DNA of 64,000 nucleotides from Pseudomonadota bacterium (GCA_022843465.1 JALHNO010000013.1:98138-162137), one strand, 5' to 3'; positions 8,940 through 18,628 are shown, counted from the first letter of the stretch. Program-made: numbers and translations. Notes: generated from the letters alone by a model not told the origin.

Positions 8940-11900
8940 ATGAGCCTGGTCGAGCTGAGTCTCAAGCGCCCCGTCACCACGGTGATGGTGTTCGTTTCCC
9001 TGGTCGTCGTCGGCCTGCTGGCGGCCATCCGGCTGCCGCTGGAATTTCTGCCGGAGTTCGATGCGCCGTTTCTGTTCGTGTCGATTCCCTATGCGGGATC
9101 GACGCCAGAAGAAGTCGAGCGCACCATCACCCGACCTGCTGAAGAGGCCCTGGCGACACTGCCCGGGCTCAAGCAGATCAACTCCAACTCGCGCGCCGAT
9201 GCAGCCGAGATCTTCATCGAGTTCGACTGGAGCACCCAGGTCGGCTTGGCGGCCATCGAGGCGCGCGAACGGGTCGAGGCGATCCGCAAGGATCTGCCGA
9301 GCGATCTGCAGCGCATCTTCGTCTTCAAGTTCTCCAGTGCTGACCAGGCGGTTCTGAGTCTGCGCATTTCCTCGGGTCGCGATCTGACCAACTCCTACGA
9401 CCTGCTGGAGCGCAAGCTGAAGCGGGCGCTCGAACGGCTGCCGGGCGTTGCCCGGGTCGAACTCGATGGCGTTGAAAAGCCCGAGGTCCAGATCGAATTG
9501 CTGGCCGACCGGGTCACCGCCCACGGTGTCGACCTTGCCGAGTTGAACCAGCGTCTGCGTGATTCCACGTTTTCGGCGTCGGCCGGGCTGGTCAACGAGG
9601 GCGAGGCCAGGTTTCGCGTGCAGCCGATCGGCGAATTGCAAAGCCTGGAGCAGATTCGCGCGCTTGTCGTCAACGACAGCGGCCTGCGCCTGGGCGACAT
9701 CGCCAATGTCCAACTGCGGCCGGCACGGATGGATTACGCCCGTCATCTGGACATGCGGCCGGCGATCGCGGTCGAGATTTTCAAGGAGCGCGGTGCCAAT
9801 CTCGTCGCGGTCGGGCGCGCAGCGCTGGCCGAGGTCCAGCGTATTGGCAAGGATCCCGAGATGGAGGGGATCGAGATCTTCTTCATGGGGGATCAGGCCG
9901 AAGGTGTGACCAGTTCCCTGCTCGAACTCGCCGAGGCCGGTCTGATCGGGCTGGTGCTGTCGGTGATCGTGCTGTTCGCGTTTCTGCGTCATTGGGCATC
10001 GACCTTCCTGGTGTCGTTGGCGATTCCGATCTGCTTCGCAATGACCCTGGGTGCGATGTATTTCTTCGGGCTGTCGCTCAACATCCTTTCGATGATGGGC
10101 TTGTTGCTCGGCGTCGGCATGGTGGTCGACAACGCGGTAGTGGCGGTCGAAAGCATCTATCAGCAGCGCGAGAAATGGCCGGACAATCCCGCCAAGTGCG
10201 CGGTGGTGGGTGTGCGCAACGTGACGCTCGCCATCAGTGCCGGCACACTCTGTCACTGCGTGGTGTTCCTGCCAAATATCTTTGGCGAGAAGAACTTCAT
10301 AAGCCTCAATCTGATGCATATCGCCATCACCATCAGCATGTCGCTGCTGGCTTCCTGGCTGGTCGCGGTCAGTCTGGTTCCGATGGTCTCGGCGCGCATG
10401 AAGGCGCCTGAGATGGGCGTCCACCAGGACTGGATCATGCGCCTGCGCGTGCGCTACGCCGCTATGATCGACTGGACGTTGCGCCATCGCGTCAAGACCA
10501 TGCTGATGATGTTCGGCTTGATGGGCGTCAGCATCATTCCGATCACGATGACCAAGATGGACATGTTTCCTGCCGGCGAGTCACGCGATCTGGATCTGCA
10601 GTACGAACTCAACGGCGTCTATCAACTCGAGGAGATGGAGAAGGCTGTCAATCAGGTCGAGTCCTTCCTGCTGGCCAACCGCGAGAAGTTCGAGATCACG
10701 ATGGTCTACAGCTACTTCAATGAGCGCGGCAACGCGTTCACGCGCATGGTGCTGACCGACGCAGATGACGCCAGGCAATCCAGTGAAGTCATCATGGAAG
10801 AAGTACGCAAGGGATTGCCCAAGCTGGCGGTTGGGGACGTCAATTTTGGTCAGGGTCGCCGAGGCAATACCAGCGAAGGCCTTACGGTATCGATCATTGG
10901 GGAGTCCAACACCTTGCTCAACGAGTTGGCGCCCAGCGTGCAGGAGGTGCTGTCGCGGGTTGAGGGGGTGCGCGATGTCAAGGCGGCGCAGGCGCGTGGT
11001 GATCGCGAAATCCAGGTCCGTGTCGATCGTGAGCGCGCGCTTTCCTATGGGTTCAGCGCTTCCCAGGTTGCCCAGTTCATCTCGGTGGCCATGCGCGGCG
11101 CGCCCCTGCGCGAGTACCGTCACAATGGCCAGGAGATTCCGGTGTGGCTGCGGTTCGAGGGTTCCGAGTCGCAGGGTGTGGCCGATCTGCAGGGGCTGCG
11201 CATTCAATCGCCCAGTGGTGAGTTGATCCCGCTGATGTCCCTGGTCGAGGTCAGCGTTGGCGAAACCCCGACCGGAATCCGTCGGACCAATCGCCAGACC
11301 GGCCTCGAATTGAGTCTCAATCTTGGCAAGGATGTCACCACCGAAGACGTCCGCAAGCGGATCGAGGCGGCGATGAATGCGCTGAGCTTTCCTGCCGGGT
11401 ATCGCTGGAGTTTTGGCCGCGGCTTCGATCAGGACAACGAGGCGATCGGGCAGATGCTGTTCAATACCTTCATCGCCCTGCTGCTGATCTATATCGTGAT
11501 GGCCGCAGTGTTCGAGTCCCTGCTTTACCCGCTGGCGATCCTGACCTCGATCATCTTCTCGGTGTTCGGGATCTACTGGCTGTTTGCGATCACCGGTACC
11601 TATTTCTCACTGATGGCCTGGATCGGGGTACTGATCCTGATGGGAGTGGTGGTCAACAACGGCATCGTGATGGTGGAGCACATCAACCAGCTGCGGCAGG
11701 AAGGGCTCAGTCGTCACGACGCGCTCGTGCAGGGCAGTCGCGATCGCCTGCGTCCGGTGCTGATGACGATGGCCACCACGATCTTTGGCATGCTGCCGCT
11801 GTGCATGGGCAATACCCAGATCGGCGGCGACGGTCCGCCGTATTTCCCGATGGCACGGGCGATTGTCGGTGGACTGATTTTCTCGACCATCATCACCCTG

Positions 11901-12017
11901 GCAGTGCTGCCTGCCTTCTATGCGATCTTCGACGACTGGCGCAGCGCCAGTGCACGCTTCATCGCACGCGCCATCGGACGCGGCAGGCGCGCGGAGCTAC
12001 CGTTGCCGACGCCGTAA
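8940..12017 (+). CDS. RND efflux permease (HAE1-type), second subunit
   Basis: This 1025-residue RND permease has a standard length and layout. It begins MSLVELSLKRPVTTVMVFVS, has the TM4 motif GVGMVVDNAVVAVESI, and ends with the GVVVNNGIVMVEHINQLR region and DRLRPVLMTMATT. Two adjacent but distinct permeases behind one adaptor resemble the MdtB/MdtC arrangement, where the two form a mixed trimer. Whether that holds here is inference. No TolC-like outer-membrane factor is encoded in the window, so the pump must borrow one from elsewhere. The gene is convergent with the M23 peptidase gene; the 87-base gap contains short GAGC/GGGG-rich tandem repeats. Confidence 0.93.
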   Translation: MSLVELSLKRPVTTVMVFVSLVVVGLLAAIRLPLEFLPEFDAPFLFVSIPYAGSTPEEVERTITRPAEEALATLPGLKQINSNSRADAAEIFIEFDWSTQVGLAAIEARERVEAIRKDLPSDLQRIFVFKFSSADQAVLSLRISSGRDLTNSYDLLERKLKRALERLPGVARVELDGVEKPEVQIELLADRVTAHGVDLAELNQRLRDSTFSASAGLVNEGEARFRVQPIGELQSLEQIRALVVNDSGLRLGDIANVQLRPARMDYARHLDMRPAIAVEIFKERGANLVAVGRAALAEVQRIGKDPEMEGIEIFFMGDQAEGVTSSLLELAEAGLIGLVLSVIVLFAFLRHWASTFLVSLAIPICFAMTLGAMYFFGLSLNILSMMGLLLGVGMVVDNAVVAVESIYQQREKWPDNPAKCAVVGVRNVTLAISAGTLCHCVVFLPNIFGEKNFISLNLMHIAITISMSLLASWLVAVSLVPMVSARMKAPEMGVHQDWIMRLRVRYAAMIDWTLRHRVKTMLMMFGLMGVSIIPITMTKMDMFPAGESRDLDLQYELNGVYQLEEMEKAVNQVESFLLANREKFEITMVYSYFNERGNAFTRMVLTDADDARQSSEVIMEEVRKGLPKLAVGDVNFGQGRRGNTSEGLTVSIIGESNTLLNELAPSVQEVLSRVEGVRDVKAAQARGDREIQVRVDRERALSYGFSASQVAQFISVAMRGAPLREYRHNGQEIPVWLRFEGSESQGVADLQGLRIQSPSGELIPLMSLVEVSVGETPTGIRRTNRQTGLELSLNLGKDVTTEDVRKRIEAAMNALSFPAGYRWSFGRGFDQDNEAIGQMLFNTFIALLLIYIVMAAVFESLLYPLAILTSIIFSVFGIYWLFAITGTYFSLMAWIGVLILMGVVVNNGIVMVEHINQLRQEGLSRHDALVQGSRDRLRPVLMTMATTIFGMLPLCMGNTQIGGDGPPYFPMARAIVGGLIFSTIITLAVLPAFYAIFDDWRSASARFIARAIGRGRRAELPLPTP

Positions 12018-12104
12018 CAAGCGGGGCCGGGCGGAGCGGGGCAGAGCAGAGCAGAGCGGGGCGCGTCCGGGCGCTCCGTCCGCCATGCCAGGGCTGCTGT
12101 GGGC

Positions 12105-12941
12105 TCAGTTCGGCATCGGGCCTGCAAGCAGCTGTGGATCGAGCCTGACGTCGAACCAGTTGATGCCCCAGTGCAGATGCGGTCCGGTGGCGCGGCCGGT
12201 GGCGCCGACCAGGCCGAGCACCTCGCCCTGCTCGATGCGCCTGCCGACCTCCACATCGACACGACTCAGGTGGACGAAGACACTGGACAACCCGTGGCCG
12301 TGGTCCAGCAGCACGGTGCCGCCGGTCAGGTAAAGGTCCGGTTTGGCAAAGCTGACGATGCCGCCTGCGGGTGCACGGATCGGCGTGCCGGTAGCGGCCG
12401 CCACATCGACGCCGTAATGCGGATTCTTCGGGGTGCCATTGAGAATGCGCTGACTGCCGTAGACGCCGCTGATGCGCCCATGTGCGGGCCAGATGAAGCC
12501 GAAACGGTAGTCCTGGCGCGGATCGTCGCGCTCGCGCGCCCGTGCGACCTCGGCCTGTTCCCGGCGGATGCGCTCGGCGATCGCAGTCGGTGGGTTGACG
12601 GTTGACTCCGGCACGCCGTCAACGCGCTCGATGGCGAACTGGCGCTCGACGATCCTGACCTCGGCGGTGCTGTAGGTGCCGTCCCTGGCTGTCACCGAGA
12701 CCTTGACGTTGCCGCGCTCATCGCGACCGACGCCGAACAGGAAGCTGCCATCGCCAGCCACACGAAGCCTGCGTTGACCCAGCAGCACGCTGCTGCCCGG
12801 AGCCACGCGACCGAGCACGAGGGCGCCCTGGGGTACCTCCTTGGGCAGGTCCGGAGCGATGTTGCCGGAGGCGGACAGCGATGTTGCCGCTGCCGCGAGC
12901 ATCAGGGCCAGATGAAACCGGAAGCGCGGTCGCAGGTTCAT
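12105..12941 (-). CDS. M23 family zinc metallopeptidase, exported
   Basis: This 278-residue exported protein has a C-terminal peptidase M23 (LytM/lysostaphin) domain. Zinc ligands are visible in HYGVDVAA (H-x3-D) and in the HLHWG motif. The core also shows APAGGIVSF and LLDHGHGLSSVFVHL. The N-terminal signal is MNLRPRFRFHLALMLAAAATSLSA, followed by a beta-rich region (about 28-110). M23 enzymes cut peptidoglycan cross-bridges or activate amidases in the periplasm. The start overlaps the stop of dihydroorotase by 4 bases (ATGA), so the two are co-transcribed with yidD. Confidence 0.9.
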   Translation of the reverse strand: MNLRPRFRFHLALMLAAAATSLSASGNIAPDLPKEVPQGALVLGRVAPGSSVLLGQRRLRVAGDGSFLFGVGRDERGNVKVSVTARDGTYSTAEVRIVERQFAIERVDGVPESTVNPPTAIAERIRREQAEVARARERDDPRQDYRFGFIWPAHGRISGVYGSQRILNGTPKNPHYGVDVAAATGTPIRAPAGGIVSFAKPDLYLTGGTVLLDHGHGLSSVFVHLSRVDVEVGRRIEQGEVLGLVGATGRATGPHLHWGINWFDVRLDPQLLAGPMPN

Positions 12942-14281
12942 GGGCGGCGATCGAAGCCCAGGCGCATGCCGGACTCCACCTGATCGAATCCACCGTCATG
13001 CCAGGCGCGCACGCCATTGACGAAGGTACTGGCGATGCTGGCGCGAAAGGTTTCGCCTTCGAACGGTGACCAGGCGCAGCGTGCCAGCACGCCGGCACGG
13101 GTGATCTGCTGCGGGCGTGCCGGATCGACCAGCACGAGATCGGCCCAGTAGCCTTCGCGCAGAAATCCACGGTCCTGTATGCCGAACAGGCGTGCCGGGC
13201 CATGCGCACAACGATCGACCAGGCACTCGAGGCTGATCTGCTCGTCGAATACGCGTTCGAGTGCGCACTGCAACGCGTGCTGAACCAGCGGCAGGCCGCC
13301 GGGTGCGTCAAGATAGGGCTGGGTCTTTTCCTGCAGCGTATGCGGTGCGTGATCAGTCGCCAGGATGTCGAGACGGCCTTCGCGCAGCGCCGCGATCAAG
13401 GCCAGACGATCGGCGGACTGCTTGATGGCCGGATTGCACTTGATGAAGTTGCCCAGTCGCGGATAGTCGTCGGCATCGAAATGCAGGTAGTGCACGCAGG
13501 TTTCGGCAGTGATGCGCTTGCCCTCGATCGGTCCCGGCGCGAACAGTTCGGCTTCCTCAGCCGTAGTGATGTGCAGCACGTGCAGGCGCGTGCCATGACG
13601 ACGGGCCAGCTCGAGCGCGAGTCGGGTCGATTTGATGCAGGCCTCGCGACTGCGGATCAATGGATGATGGATCGCGGTGACCTCGTCTCCGAACTCCTGC
13701 TTGAACAGCCGCTGATTGGCGTCGATGGTCGGCGTATCCTCGCAATGGGTGACGACGATGCCGGGCGCATCGCGAAAAATGGCATCCAGGGTCTGCGGAT
13801 TGTCGACCAGCATATTTCCGGTCGAGGCGCCCATGAATATCTTGATTCCACAGGCGCGGCTGGGGTCGAAACGACGGATTTCCTCAAGATTGTCGTTGCT
13901 GGCACCCAGATAAAACGAGTAGTTGGCGGCGCTGGTCTGGGCTGCAATGGCGAATTTTGACTCGAGCGACTCGATGCTGAGGGCCGGCGGTCGGGTATTG
14001 GGCATTTCCATGAAACTGGTAATGCCACCGGCAATGGCCGCCCGCGACTCGCTGCCGATATCGCCCTTGTGGGTGAGGCCCGGTTCGCGGAAGTGGACCT
14101 GGTCATCGATCATGCCGGGGAGCAGCCAACGCCCGCGGGCTTCGATCACGTGCTCGTCGGGCCGTGCATTCAATCCGGCGCCAATCAGGTCGATGCGCCC
14201 CGCACGAATCCTAAGATCGCCCTCGAACCTGCGTCCTTCGTTGACCATGAGCGCGTTTTGTATCAACCAGTTGCGGGACAT
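12938..14281 (-). CDS. pyrC: Dihydroorotase (class I-like)
   Basis: This 447-residue amidohydrolase makes dihydroorotate from carbamoyl-aspartate, the third step of UMP synthesis. Metal-site motifs are DQVHFREPGLTHKG (H-x-H replaced by QVHFR with the conserved Arg/Asp pattern of the family), the bridging lysine in CGIKIFMGASTGNM, histidines in VTHCED and VLHITTAEE, and ATDHAPH. The ATDHAPH motif places it near the PyrC/AllB class. Allantoinase is the main alternative, but FREPGLTHKGD and the standard household context favour dihydroorotase. The gene lies between yidD (3 bases upstream) and the M23 peptidase gene. Confidence 0.85.
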   Translation of the reverse strand: MSRNWLIQNALMVNEGRRFEGDLRIRAGRIDLIGAGLNARPDEHVIEARGRWLLPGMIDDQVHFREPGLTHKGDIGSESRAAIAGGITSFMEMPNTRPPALSIESLESKFAIAAQTSAANYSFYLGASNDNLEEIRRFDPSRACGIKIFMGASTGNMLVDNPQTLDAIFRDAPGIVVTHCEDTPTIDANQRLFKQEFGDEVTAIHHPLIRSREACIKSTRLALELARRHGTRLHVLHITTAEEAELFAPGPIEGKRITAETCVHYLHFDADDYPRLGNFIKCNPAIKQSADRLALIAALREGRLDILATDHAPHTLQEKTQPYLDAPGGLPLVQHALQCALERVFDEQISLECLVDRCAHGPARLFGIQDRGFLREGYWADLVLVDPARPQQITRAGVLARCAWSPFEGETFRASIASTFVNGVRAWHDGGFDQVESGMRLGFDRRP

Positions 14282-14284
14282 TCT

Positions 14285-14608
14285 TCAGTCTCTCCTGTTA
14301 CAGATCTGGCCTGGATCCGGCTCTGGATCAACCAAGGGAGCGGTCGCGATCGGCGGTTCGCGAACAGGATTGCGTCGCCAGAAGGCGGCCGGGAACTGTT
14401 CGGGAACGGCATCGAAGCCACCGGCGACAAAGGGATGGCAGCGCAAGACACGCGCAGCGCCCATCAGGGCGCCGCGGGTTGCACCAAAACGGCCGATCGC
14501 CTCGGCGCAGTAGCGCGAGCAGGTCGGGTGGTAGCGGCAACGGGTTCCCAGCAGCGGACTCAACCAGCGCTGGTATATCCGGATCAAACCCAGTAAAAAC
14601 CTACTCAT
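14285..14608 (-). CDS. yidD: YidD membrane protein insertion efficiency factor
   Basis: This 107-residue protein has the family signature IRIYQRWLSPLLGTRCRYHPTC split across its first 32 residues. SRYCAEAI and RCHPFVAGGFD follow, including the three conserved cysteines. YidD assists YidC-dependent insertion of inner-membrane proteins and sits on the cytoplasmic face. In most bacteria it lies in the rpmH-rnpA-yidC cluster; here it heads an operon with dihydroorotase and an M23 peptidase. The C-terminus is about 20 residues longer than the E. coli protein. Confidence 0.93.
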   Translation of the reverse strand: MSRFLLGLIRIYQRWLSPLLGTRCRYHPTCSRYCAEAIGRFGATRGALMGAARVLRCHPFVAGGFDAVPEQFPAAFWRRNPVREPPIATAPLVDPEPDPGQICNRRD

Positions 14609-14768
14609 TCAATGCACGCAGACGCCTGACAGGTTATTGTGTCATTGTCGCAGAAGTCGCTGCCAGCCCGGTTCCTGCTGGGGTGATTCCGAGCTCATGC
14701 TGCCCCGGCAGCGGCTGACTGTGGCGCCTGGGAAGTGACGCAAACTCCGAACCCCCGGCGCCTGCAAC

Positions 14769-14797
14769 TTGCCGCATTGGGGGGCATACGCTATAAC
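14769..14797 (+). promoter_or_regulatory. Candidate sigma-70 promoter for the DksA-like gene
   Basis: TTGCCG (14769-14774) and TATAAC (14792-14797) are separated by exactly 17 bases, upstream of the ATG at 14864. This predicts a leader of about 60 bases. Confidence 0.5.
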
Positions 14798-14863
14798 ACG
14801 CGCCCTTTGAGTGTTGCCGACTGGGTCGGAAGCACTCGGTACCCGAAGTCACGAGGTAAGTGC

Positions 14864-15820
14864 ATGGCCAAGCCCATCAAGAAATCTGCTGCTGCGGCCA
14901 AGAAGCCCGGCAAGCCCGCCGCAAAGGCCAAGCCGGCCGCGAAAAAAGCGCCTGCCAAGCCCGTCGCAAAGAAGACAGGCGTGGTTGGCAAGCTGGTGCG
15001 TGCTGTGATCGGTGCCGGAAAGAAGGCGGTCGGTGCCAGCAAGCCGGCGGCGAAGGCGGCTTCCAAATCTGCCAGCAAGCCTGCTGCAAAGCCCGCGAAG
15101 AAAGCGGCGGCGAAAGCTGCTGCCAAGCCGGTTGCCAAACGTCCGGTCAAGTCCGAGCCCAAGGCGTCGGCCAAGCCGGTCGCCAAGCCGGTAGCCAAGT
15201 CACCGGCGAGCAAGCCGGCGGCGACTGCAGGCCAGAAGCCTGCAACCCCCATCACCAAGTCAGCGGAGCCCAAGGCTGCGCCAGTCGCCAAAACCACCCC
15301 GGTTGCCAAGGCAACCGCAACGGCAGTGGCCAAAGCGGTTGCGTTGCCACCCAAGGCCAGCAAGAAGCCGGCCCTGGTTCCGATGCGCAAGAAGGAGCCT
15401 ATCTCAGTGCGGGTTGATCTTCCCAAAGGTTACAAGCCATCGGCCAAAGAGCCGTACATGAATTCCCGTCAGCTGGCGTACTTCCGCCAGAAGCTCAGCG
15501 ACTGGCGCAATGAGCTGGTCGAGGAATCCAAGCAGACCATCGACAATCTGCGCGATGAAGTACGTGATGTCGGCGATGAGGCCGAACGTGCAACGCGCGA
15601 GACCGAGAATTCGCTTGAACTGCGTACTCGTGATCGCTATCGCAAACTGATCTCGAAGATCGACGAGTCATTGCGTCGCATTGACGACAGCAGTTACGGC
15701 TACTGCATCGATACTGGCGATGAAATCGGCCTCGACCGTCTCGAAGCCCGCCCCACCGCCGAACGCACCGTCGACGCCCAGGAACGCTGGGAACACCGAC
15801 AAAAACAGATGGGTGAGTGA
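14864..15820 (+). CDS. DksA/TraR-family RNA polymerase-binding protein with histone H1-like N-terminal tail
   Basis: This is a 318-residue protein in two parts. Residues 1 to about 185 are an Ala/Lys/Pro-rich, H1-like repetitive tail (AKP, KKA, KPA units; very basic). Residues about 200-318 are the DksA coiled coil and zinc-finger region (MNSRQLAYFRQKL, LELRTRDRYRKLISKID, SSYGYC, EARPTAER). Only one of the four zinc cysteines survives (YGYCIDTGDEIGL), as in the low-cysteine DksA proteins of Alphaproteobacteria and xanthomonads. It should bind the RNA polymerase secondary channel and modulate the stringent response; the tail may bind nucleic acid. The start was chosen by a GAGG site and the onset of the tail. 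Confidence 0.88.
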   Translation: MAKPIKKSAAAAKKPGKPAAKAKPAAKKAPAKPVAKKTGVVGKLVRAVIGAGKKAVGASKPAAKAASKSASKPAAKPAKKAAAKAAAKPVAKRPVKSEPKASAKPVAKPVAKSPASKPAATAGQKPATPITKSAEPKAAPVAKTTPVAKATATAVAKAVALPPKASKKPALVPMRKKEPISVRVDLPKGYKPSAKEPYMNSRQLAYFRQKLSDWRNELVEESKQTIDNLRDEVRDVGDEAERATRETENSLELRTRDRYRKLISKIDESLRRIDDSSYGYCIDTGDEIGLDRLEARPTAERTVDAQERWEHRQKQMGE

Positions 15821-15830
15821 GCCGCTTTGA

Positions 15831-16435
15831 CGATGCCCCCAGGCATCGTCAGGCGAACGAACGCCCGGCATGGATGCCGGGCCGGGCAGGTCCACCAGGG
15901 ACGGTTCCCCGTTGCCTCTCCGTGCGTGATGCCGGCGGCATCGTCAGGCGAACGAACGCCCGGCATGGCGAGGGCATGGATGCCCGAGGTAGAGCAATGC
16001 AGGAGCAATTGCCGGATGCCGGGCCGGGCAGGTCCACCAGGGACGGTTCCCCGTTGCCTCTCCGTGCGTGATGCCGGCGGCATCGTCAGGCGGTAGCGCA
16101 GTCTAGTCCACCACCCTCATCCGGCCTTCGGCCACCTTCTCCCGCATAGCGGGAGAAGGGAAGAGCGCTTGGCCGCGGGTGATGCGGTAAGCATCGTCAG
16201 GCGAACGAACGCCCGGCATGGCGAGGGCATGGATGCCCGAGGTAGAGGTCGCTCTTGCGCCTCCTGCGCCCGCGACACTTGCACATCCATGTGCTGCGCA
16301 ATGCAGGAGCAATTGCCGGGTGCCGGGCCGGGCAGGTCCACCAGTGACGGTTCCCCGTTGCCTCTCCGTGCGTGATGCCGGCGGCATCGTCAGGCGGTCG
16401 CGCAGTCCAGTCCACCACCCTCATCCGGCTTTCGG
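15831..16435. repeat. Composite palindromic repeat cluster (REP/BIME-like)
   Basis: Five hairpins built on GATGCC/GGCATC lie at 15831-15848, 15928-15942, 16070-16084, 16181-16195 and 16374-16388. Each is directly followed by GTCAGGCG. Three of them (first, second, fourth) continue into AACGAACGCCCGGCATGG. The other two continue into GCGCAGTC, then CCACCCTCATCCGGC. Between hairpins sits a shared block (GGGCCGGGCAGGTCCACCAG, then GACGGTTCCCCGTTGCCTC), present three times (about 15880, 16020, 16325). The second and third units also share GCGAGGGCATGGATGCCCGA and GCAATGCAGGAGCAATTGCC. No gene fits here; the open frames on both strands are repeat translations. The 169 bases from 16436 to the sufE stop hold a decayed copy of the tail and nothing else I can name. 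Confidence 0.8.
16135..16159. repeat. 11-bp-stem hairpin inside the repeat cluster
   Basis: CCTTCTCCCGC, loop ATA, GCGGGAGAAGG form a perfect stem following CCTCATCCGGCCTTCGGCCA. Hairpins of this type are widespread between genes in proteobacterial genomes. It could act as a bidirectional transcription stop between the DksA-like gene and sufE. Confidence 0.6.
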
Positions 16436-16604
16436 TCTGTCGCCCGCTGTGCGGGAGAACGGAAAGTCCTGGGCATGCCTCGGGCGTCGGTGGGAGCGCC
16501 GAAGCGGCGCGACCGTGCAGCCCAACAGGAGCGCGGTCAGCCCGCCTGGGACTCCACCACGCATGCGACCACGCAGTGAATCAATCAACCGACCGGCCCA
16601 TCAA

Positions 16605-17045
16605 TCAACCGGGCGCAACCAGGCGCTGCTGCGCTTCCGAACGGATCCGTGCATGCAGGGCCGCCAGGCCATTGCTGCGGGTGATGGACAGATGCGATTT
16701 CAATCCGATGGCAGCGATGAAGCTGGGTTCGGTGGCCAGGATTTCGGCTGCACTTCGTCCCGAGTAAACGCGCAGCATCAGGGCGACCAGCCCGGAAACG
16801 ATCGCCGAATCGCTCGCTGCGTGAAAGTGCAGGGCATTGGCATCGCCTTCGGCGACGACCCAGACCAGGGACTGGCAGCCCTGCAGCAGGTTCTGCTGCG
16901 TCTTCCATTCTTCGGGAAACGCCGGGAGTTTGCGGCCGAGGTCGATCAGGTACTGATAGCGTTCGCTCCAGTCGCCGAAGAAACCGAATTCCTCGGCGAT
17001 CGCCGCTTGTGCTTCCTCGCTGGTTTCTACCGGTGCATCGTTCAT
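16605..17045 (-). CDS. sufE: SufE-family sulfur acceptor
   Basis: This 146-residue SufE-fold protein has the acceptor cysteine in [12 protein letters not shown], at the position that receives persulfide from a SufS-type cysteine desulfurase. Other family segments are [21 protein letters not shown] and [13 protein letters not shown] near the end. It feeds sulfur to Fe-S assembly. No sufBCD or sufS genes lie nearby, so it may be a CsdE/SufE paralogue. It overlaps the end of cysS by 4 bases (ATGA), which couples it to cysteinyl-tRNA synthetase, also a cysteine-using gene. Confidence 0.9.
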   Translation of the reverse strand: MNDAPVETSEEAQAAIAEEFGFFGDWSERYQYLIDLGRKLPAFPEEWKTQQNLLQGCQSLVWVVAEGDANALHFHAASDSAIVSGLVALMLRVYSGRSAAEILATEPSFIAAIGLKSHLSITRSNGLAALHARIRSEAQQRLVAPG

Positions 17046-18427
17046 GAGCGGATGTTCCAGCGCGGACCGCTGGGCGTGTCCTCGATCTCGACGCCGACAT
17101 CGGCAAGCTCCTTGCGAATGGCATCGGCGCGATCGAAGGCGCGCGCCCTCTTCGCGCTCTGGCGCTCGGCCACCAGGGCTTCGATCTGCTCACTGCTGAG
17201 CGCGCAACGGCTGGCGGCGCGATTGAACCAGGCTTCGGGTGGCAGTTGCAGCAGGCCGATCAGACCGGCAGCGCCAAGCAGCTCTGCCTTGCGCATGCGG
17301 CGCTCGTCGGCCGACTCCGCGCGGCGCGCATCAGCTGCCAGCTGCGCCAGAATGGCCAGTGCCTGTGGCGTATTGAGGTCATCGCAAAGCGCAGCCTCGA
17401 AGGCTTCGGGGACCACGACGGCGCTCGCGTCAAGTTCGACGTCGGCGAGCTCGCGCAAGGTACCGTAGAGCCGGTCGAGCGTGCGCACGCTCTGTTCGAT
17501 CAGGCCATCTGACCAGTCCAGCGGTTGGCTGTAGTGCGCCGAGAGCAGGGCGTAGCGCAGCGCCTCGGGTGGATGTTCGGCAATCAGGTCGTGGACGCGG
17601 AACACATTGCCGAGCGACTTCGACATCTTGCGCCCGTCCATGTTCAGCATGCCATTGTGCAGCCAGAAGCGCGCGAAGATCCTGCCGCCATGGGCACAGG
17701 TGCTCTGCGCCATTTCGTTCTCGTGGTGCGGAAATTGCAGATCGACGCCGCCCGCATGAATGTCGATGGTCTCGCCGAAGTGGGCCTCGCACATCGCCGA
17801 GCACTCGATGTGCCAGCCCGGCCGGCCACGACCCCAGGGCGAATCCCAGCCGGGCAGCTCCGGTGTCGACGGCTTCCACAGCACGAAATCGCCGGGCTGG
17901 CGCTTGTAGGGGGCGACCTCGACCCGGGCGCCGGCGATCATCTCGTCGGTACTGCGGCGCGAGAGCTTGCCATAGTCGGCATAGGAATCCACCGCGAACA
18001 GCACATGGCCCTCGGCGGCATAGGCGTGGCCACTGGCAATCAGACGTTCGCACATGCTGACGATATCGGCGATGTGGTGGGTCGCGTGCGGCACCAGATC
18101 CGGCGGATTGGCACCCAGCGCCGCCATGTCGCTGGCATAGGCCGCGCTGAACTTGTCGGTGATGACGTGGATGGGCACGCCTTGCTCGATCGCGGCCGCA
18201 TTGATCTTGTCGTCGACATCGGTGATGTTGCGGGCATAAATGACCCGTCCAAACAGCCGCCGCAGCAAACGGGACAGGACGCCAAAGACCACGGGCGGAC
18301 GGGCATTGCCGATGTGCACGTAGTTGTAGACGGTCGGACCACAGACGTACATCGTCACGCGCCCGGGGTCGGCGGGCTGGAAGACTTCGATCTGGCGGGT
18401 CAGATTGTTGTAGAGCTTGAGTTGCAT
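17042..18427 (-). CDS. cysS: Cysteinyl-tRNA synthetase
   Basis: This 461-residue class I aminoacyl-tRNA synthetase charges tRNA-Cys. Visible hallmarks are the HIGH-type motif in [11 protein letters not shown], the KMSKS loop in [11 protein letters not shown], and the zinc ligands Cys in [10 protein letters not shown], Cys in WHIECSAMC and the histidines in [11 protein letters not shown]. The DALR anticodon domain and a C-terminal tail ([20 protein letters not shown]) complete a standard-length enzyme. It is an essential cytoplasmic protein. The downstream sufE overlaps it by 4 bases. A TAGAAT box on the minus strand at 18452-18457 is a possible -10. Confidence 0.97.
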   Translation of the reverse strand: MQLKLYNNLTRQIEVFQPADPGRVTMYVCGPTVYNYVHIGNARPPVVFGVLSRLLRRLFGRVIYARNITDVDDKINAAAIEQGVPIHVITDKFSAAYASDMAALGANPPDLVPHATHHIADIVSMCERLIASGHAYAAEGHVLFAVDSYADYGKLSRRSTDEMIAGARVEVAPYKRQPGDFVLWKPSTPELPGWDSPWGRGRPGWHIECSAMCEAHFGETIDIHAGGVDLQFPHHENEMAQSTCAHGGRIFARFWLHNGMLNMDGRKMSKSLGNVFRVHDLIAEHPPEALRYALLSAHYSQPLDWSDGLIEQSVRTLDRLYGTLRELADVELDASAVVVPEAFEAALCDDLNTPQALAILAQLAADARRAESADERRMRKAELLGAAGLIGLLQLPPEAWFNRAASRCALSSEQIEALVAERQSAKRARAFDRADAIRKELADVGVEIEDTPSGPRWNIRS

Positions 18428-18628
18428 GGTCAGGTTCCAGTTCAGCCTGTGATTCTACCCGGCCTGATCTGCGGGCAGGACCTGTTGTCCCGGCTGCATC
18501 TGCCGATTGCTCATATCGCCCGGCGTGGGCCAGCCCATGAGGGGGCGCCCGGCGGGTGTTTTCCACAGACTCTGTTCATTGCCCGCATGGTGTAATGCTG
18601 CCATTGCATACCCGATGGGAGTAATCAC

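Noticed and set aside
7128-10487. A 1119-codon open frame on the minus strand, antisense to both RND permease genes
   Set aside because: It is a by-product of strong GC3 codon use in the real genes; its His/Gln/Arg-rich composition has no domain, and two well-supported genes fill the other strand.
16135-16159. Hairpin as part of an insertion-sequence end
   Set aside because: No transposase gene or target-site duplication is visible; the hairpin is a known widespread intergenic type.
15831-16435. CRISPR array
   Set aside because: The repeated units are hairpins with unequal spacing and shared, not unique, intervening sequence, and there are no cas genes.
17430-18566. A 378-codon open frame overlapping cysS on the same strand
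   Set aside because: It is an out-of-frame translation of cysS, rich in Arg/Ala/Pro, with no recognisable domain.
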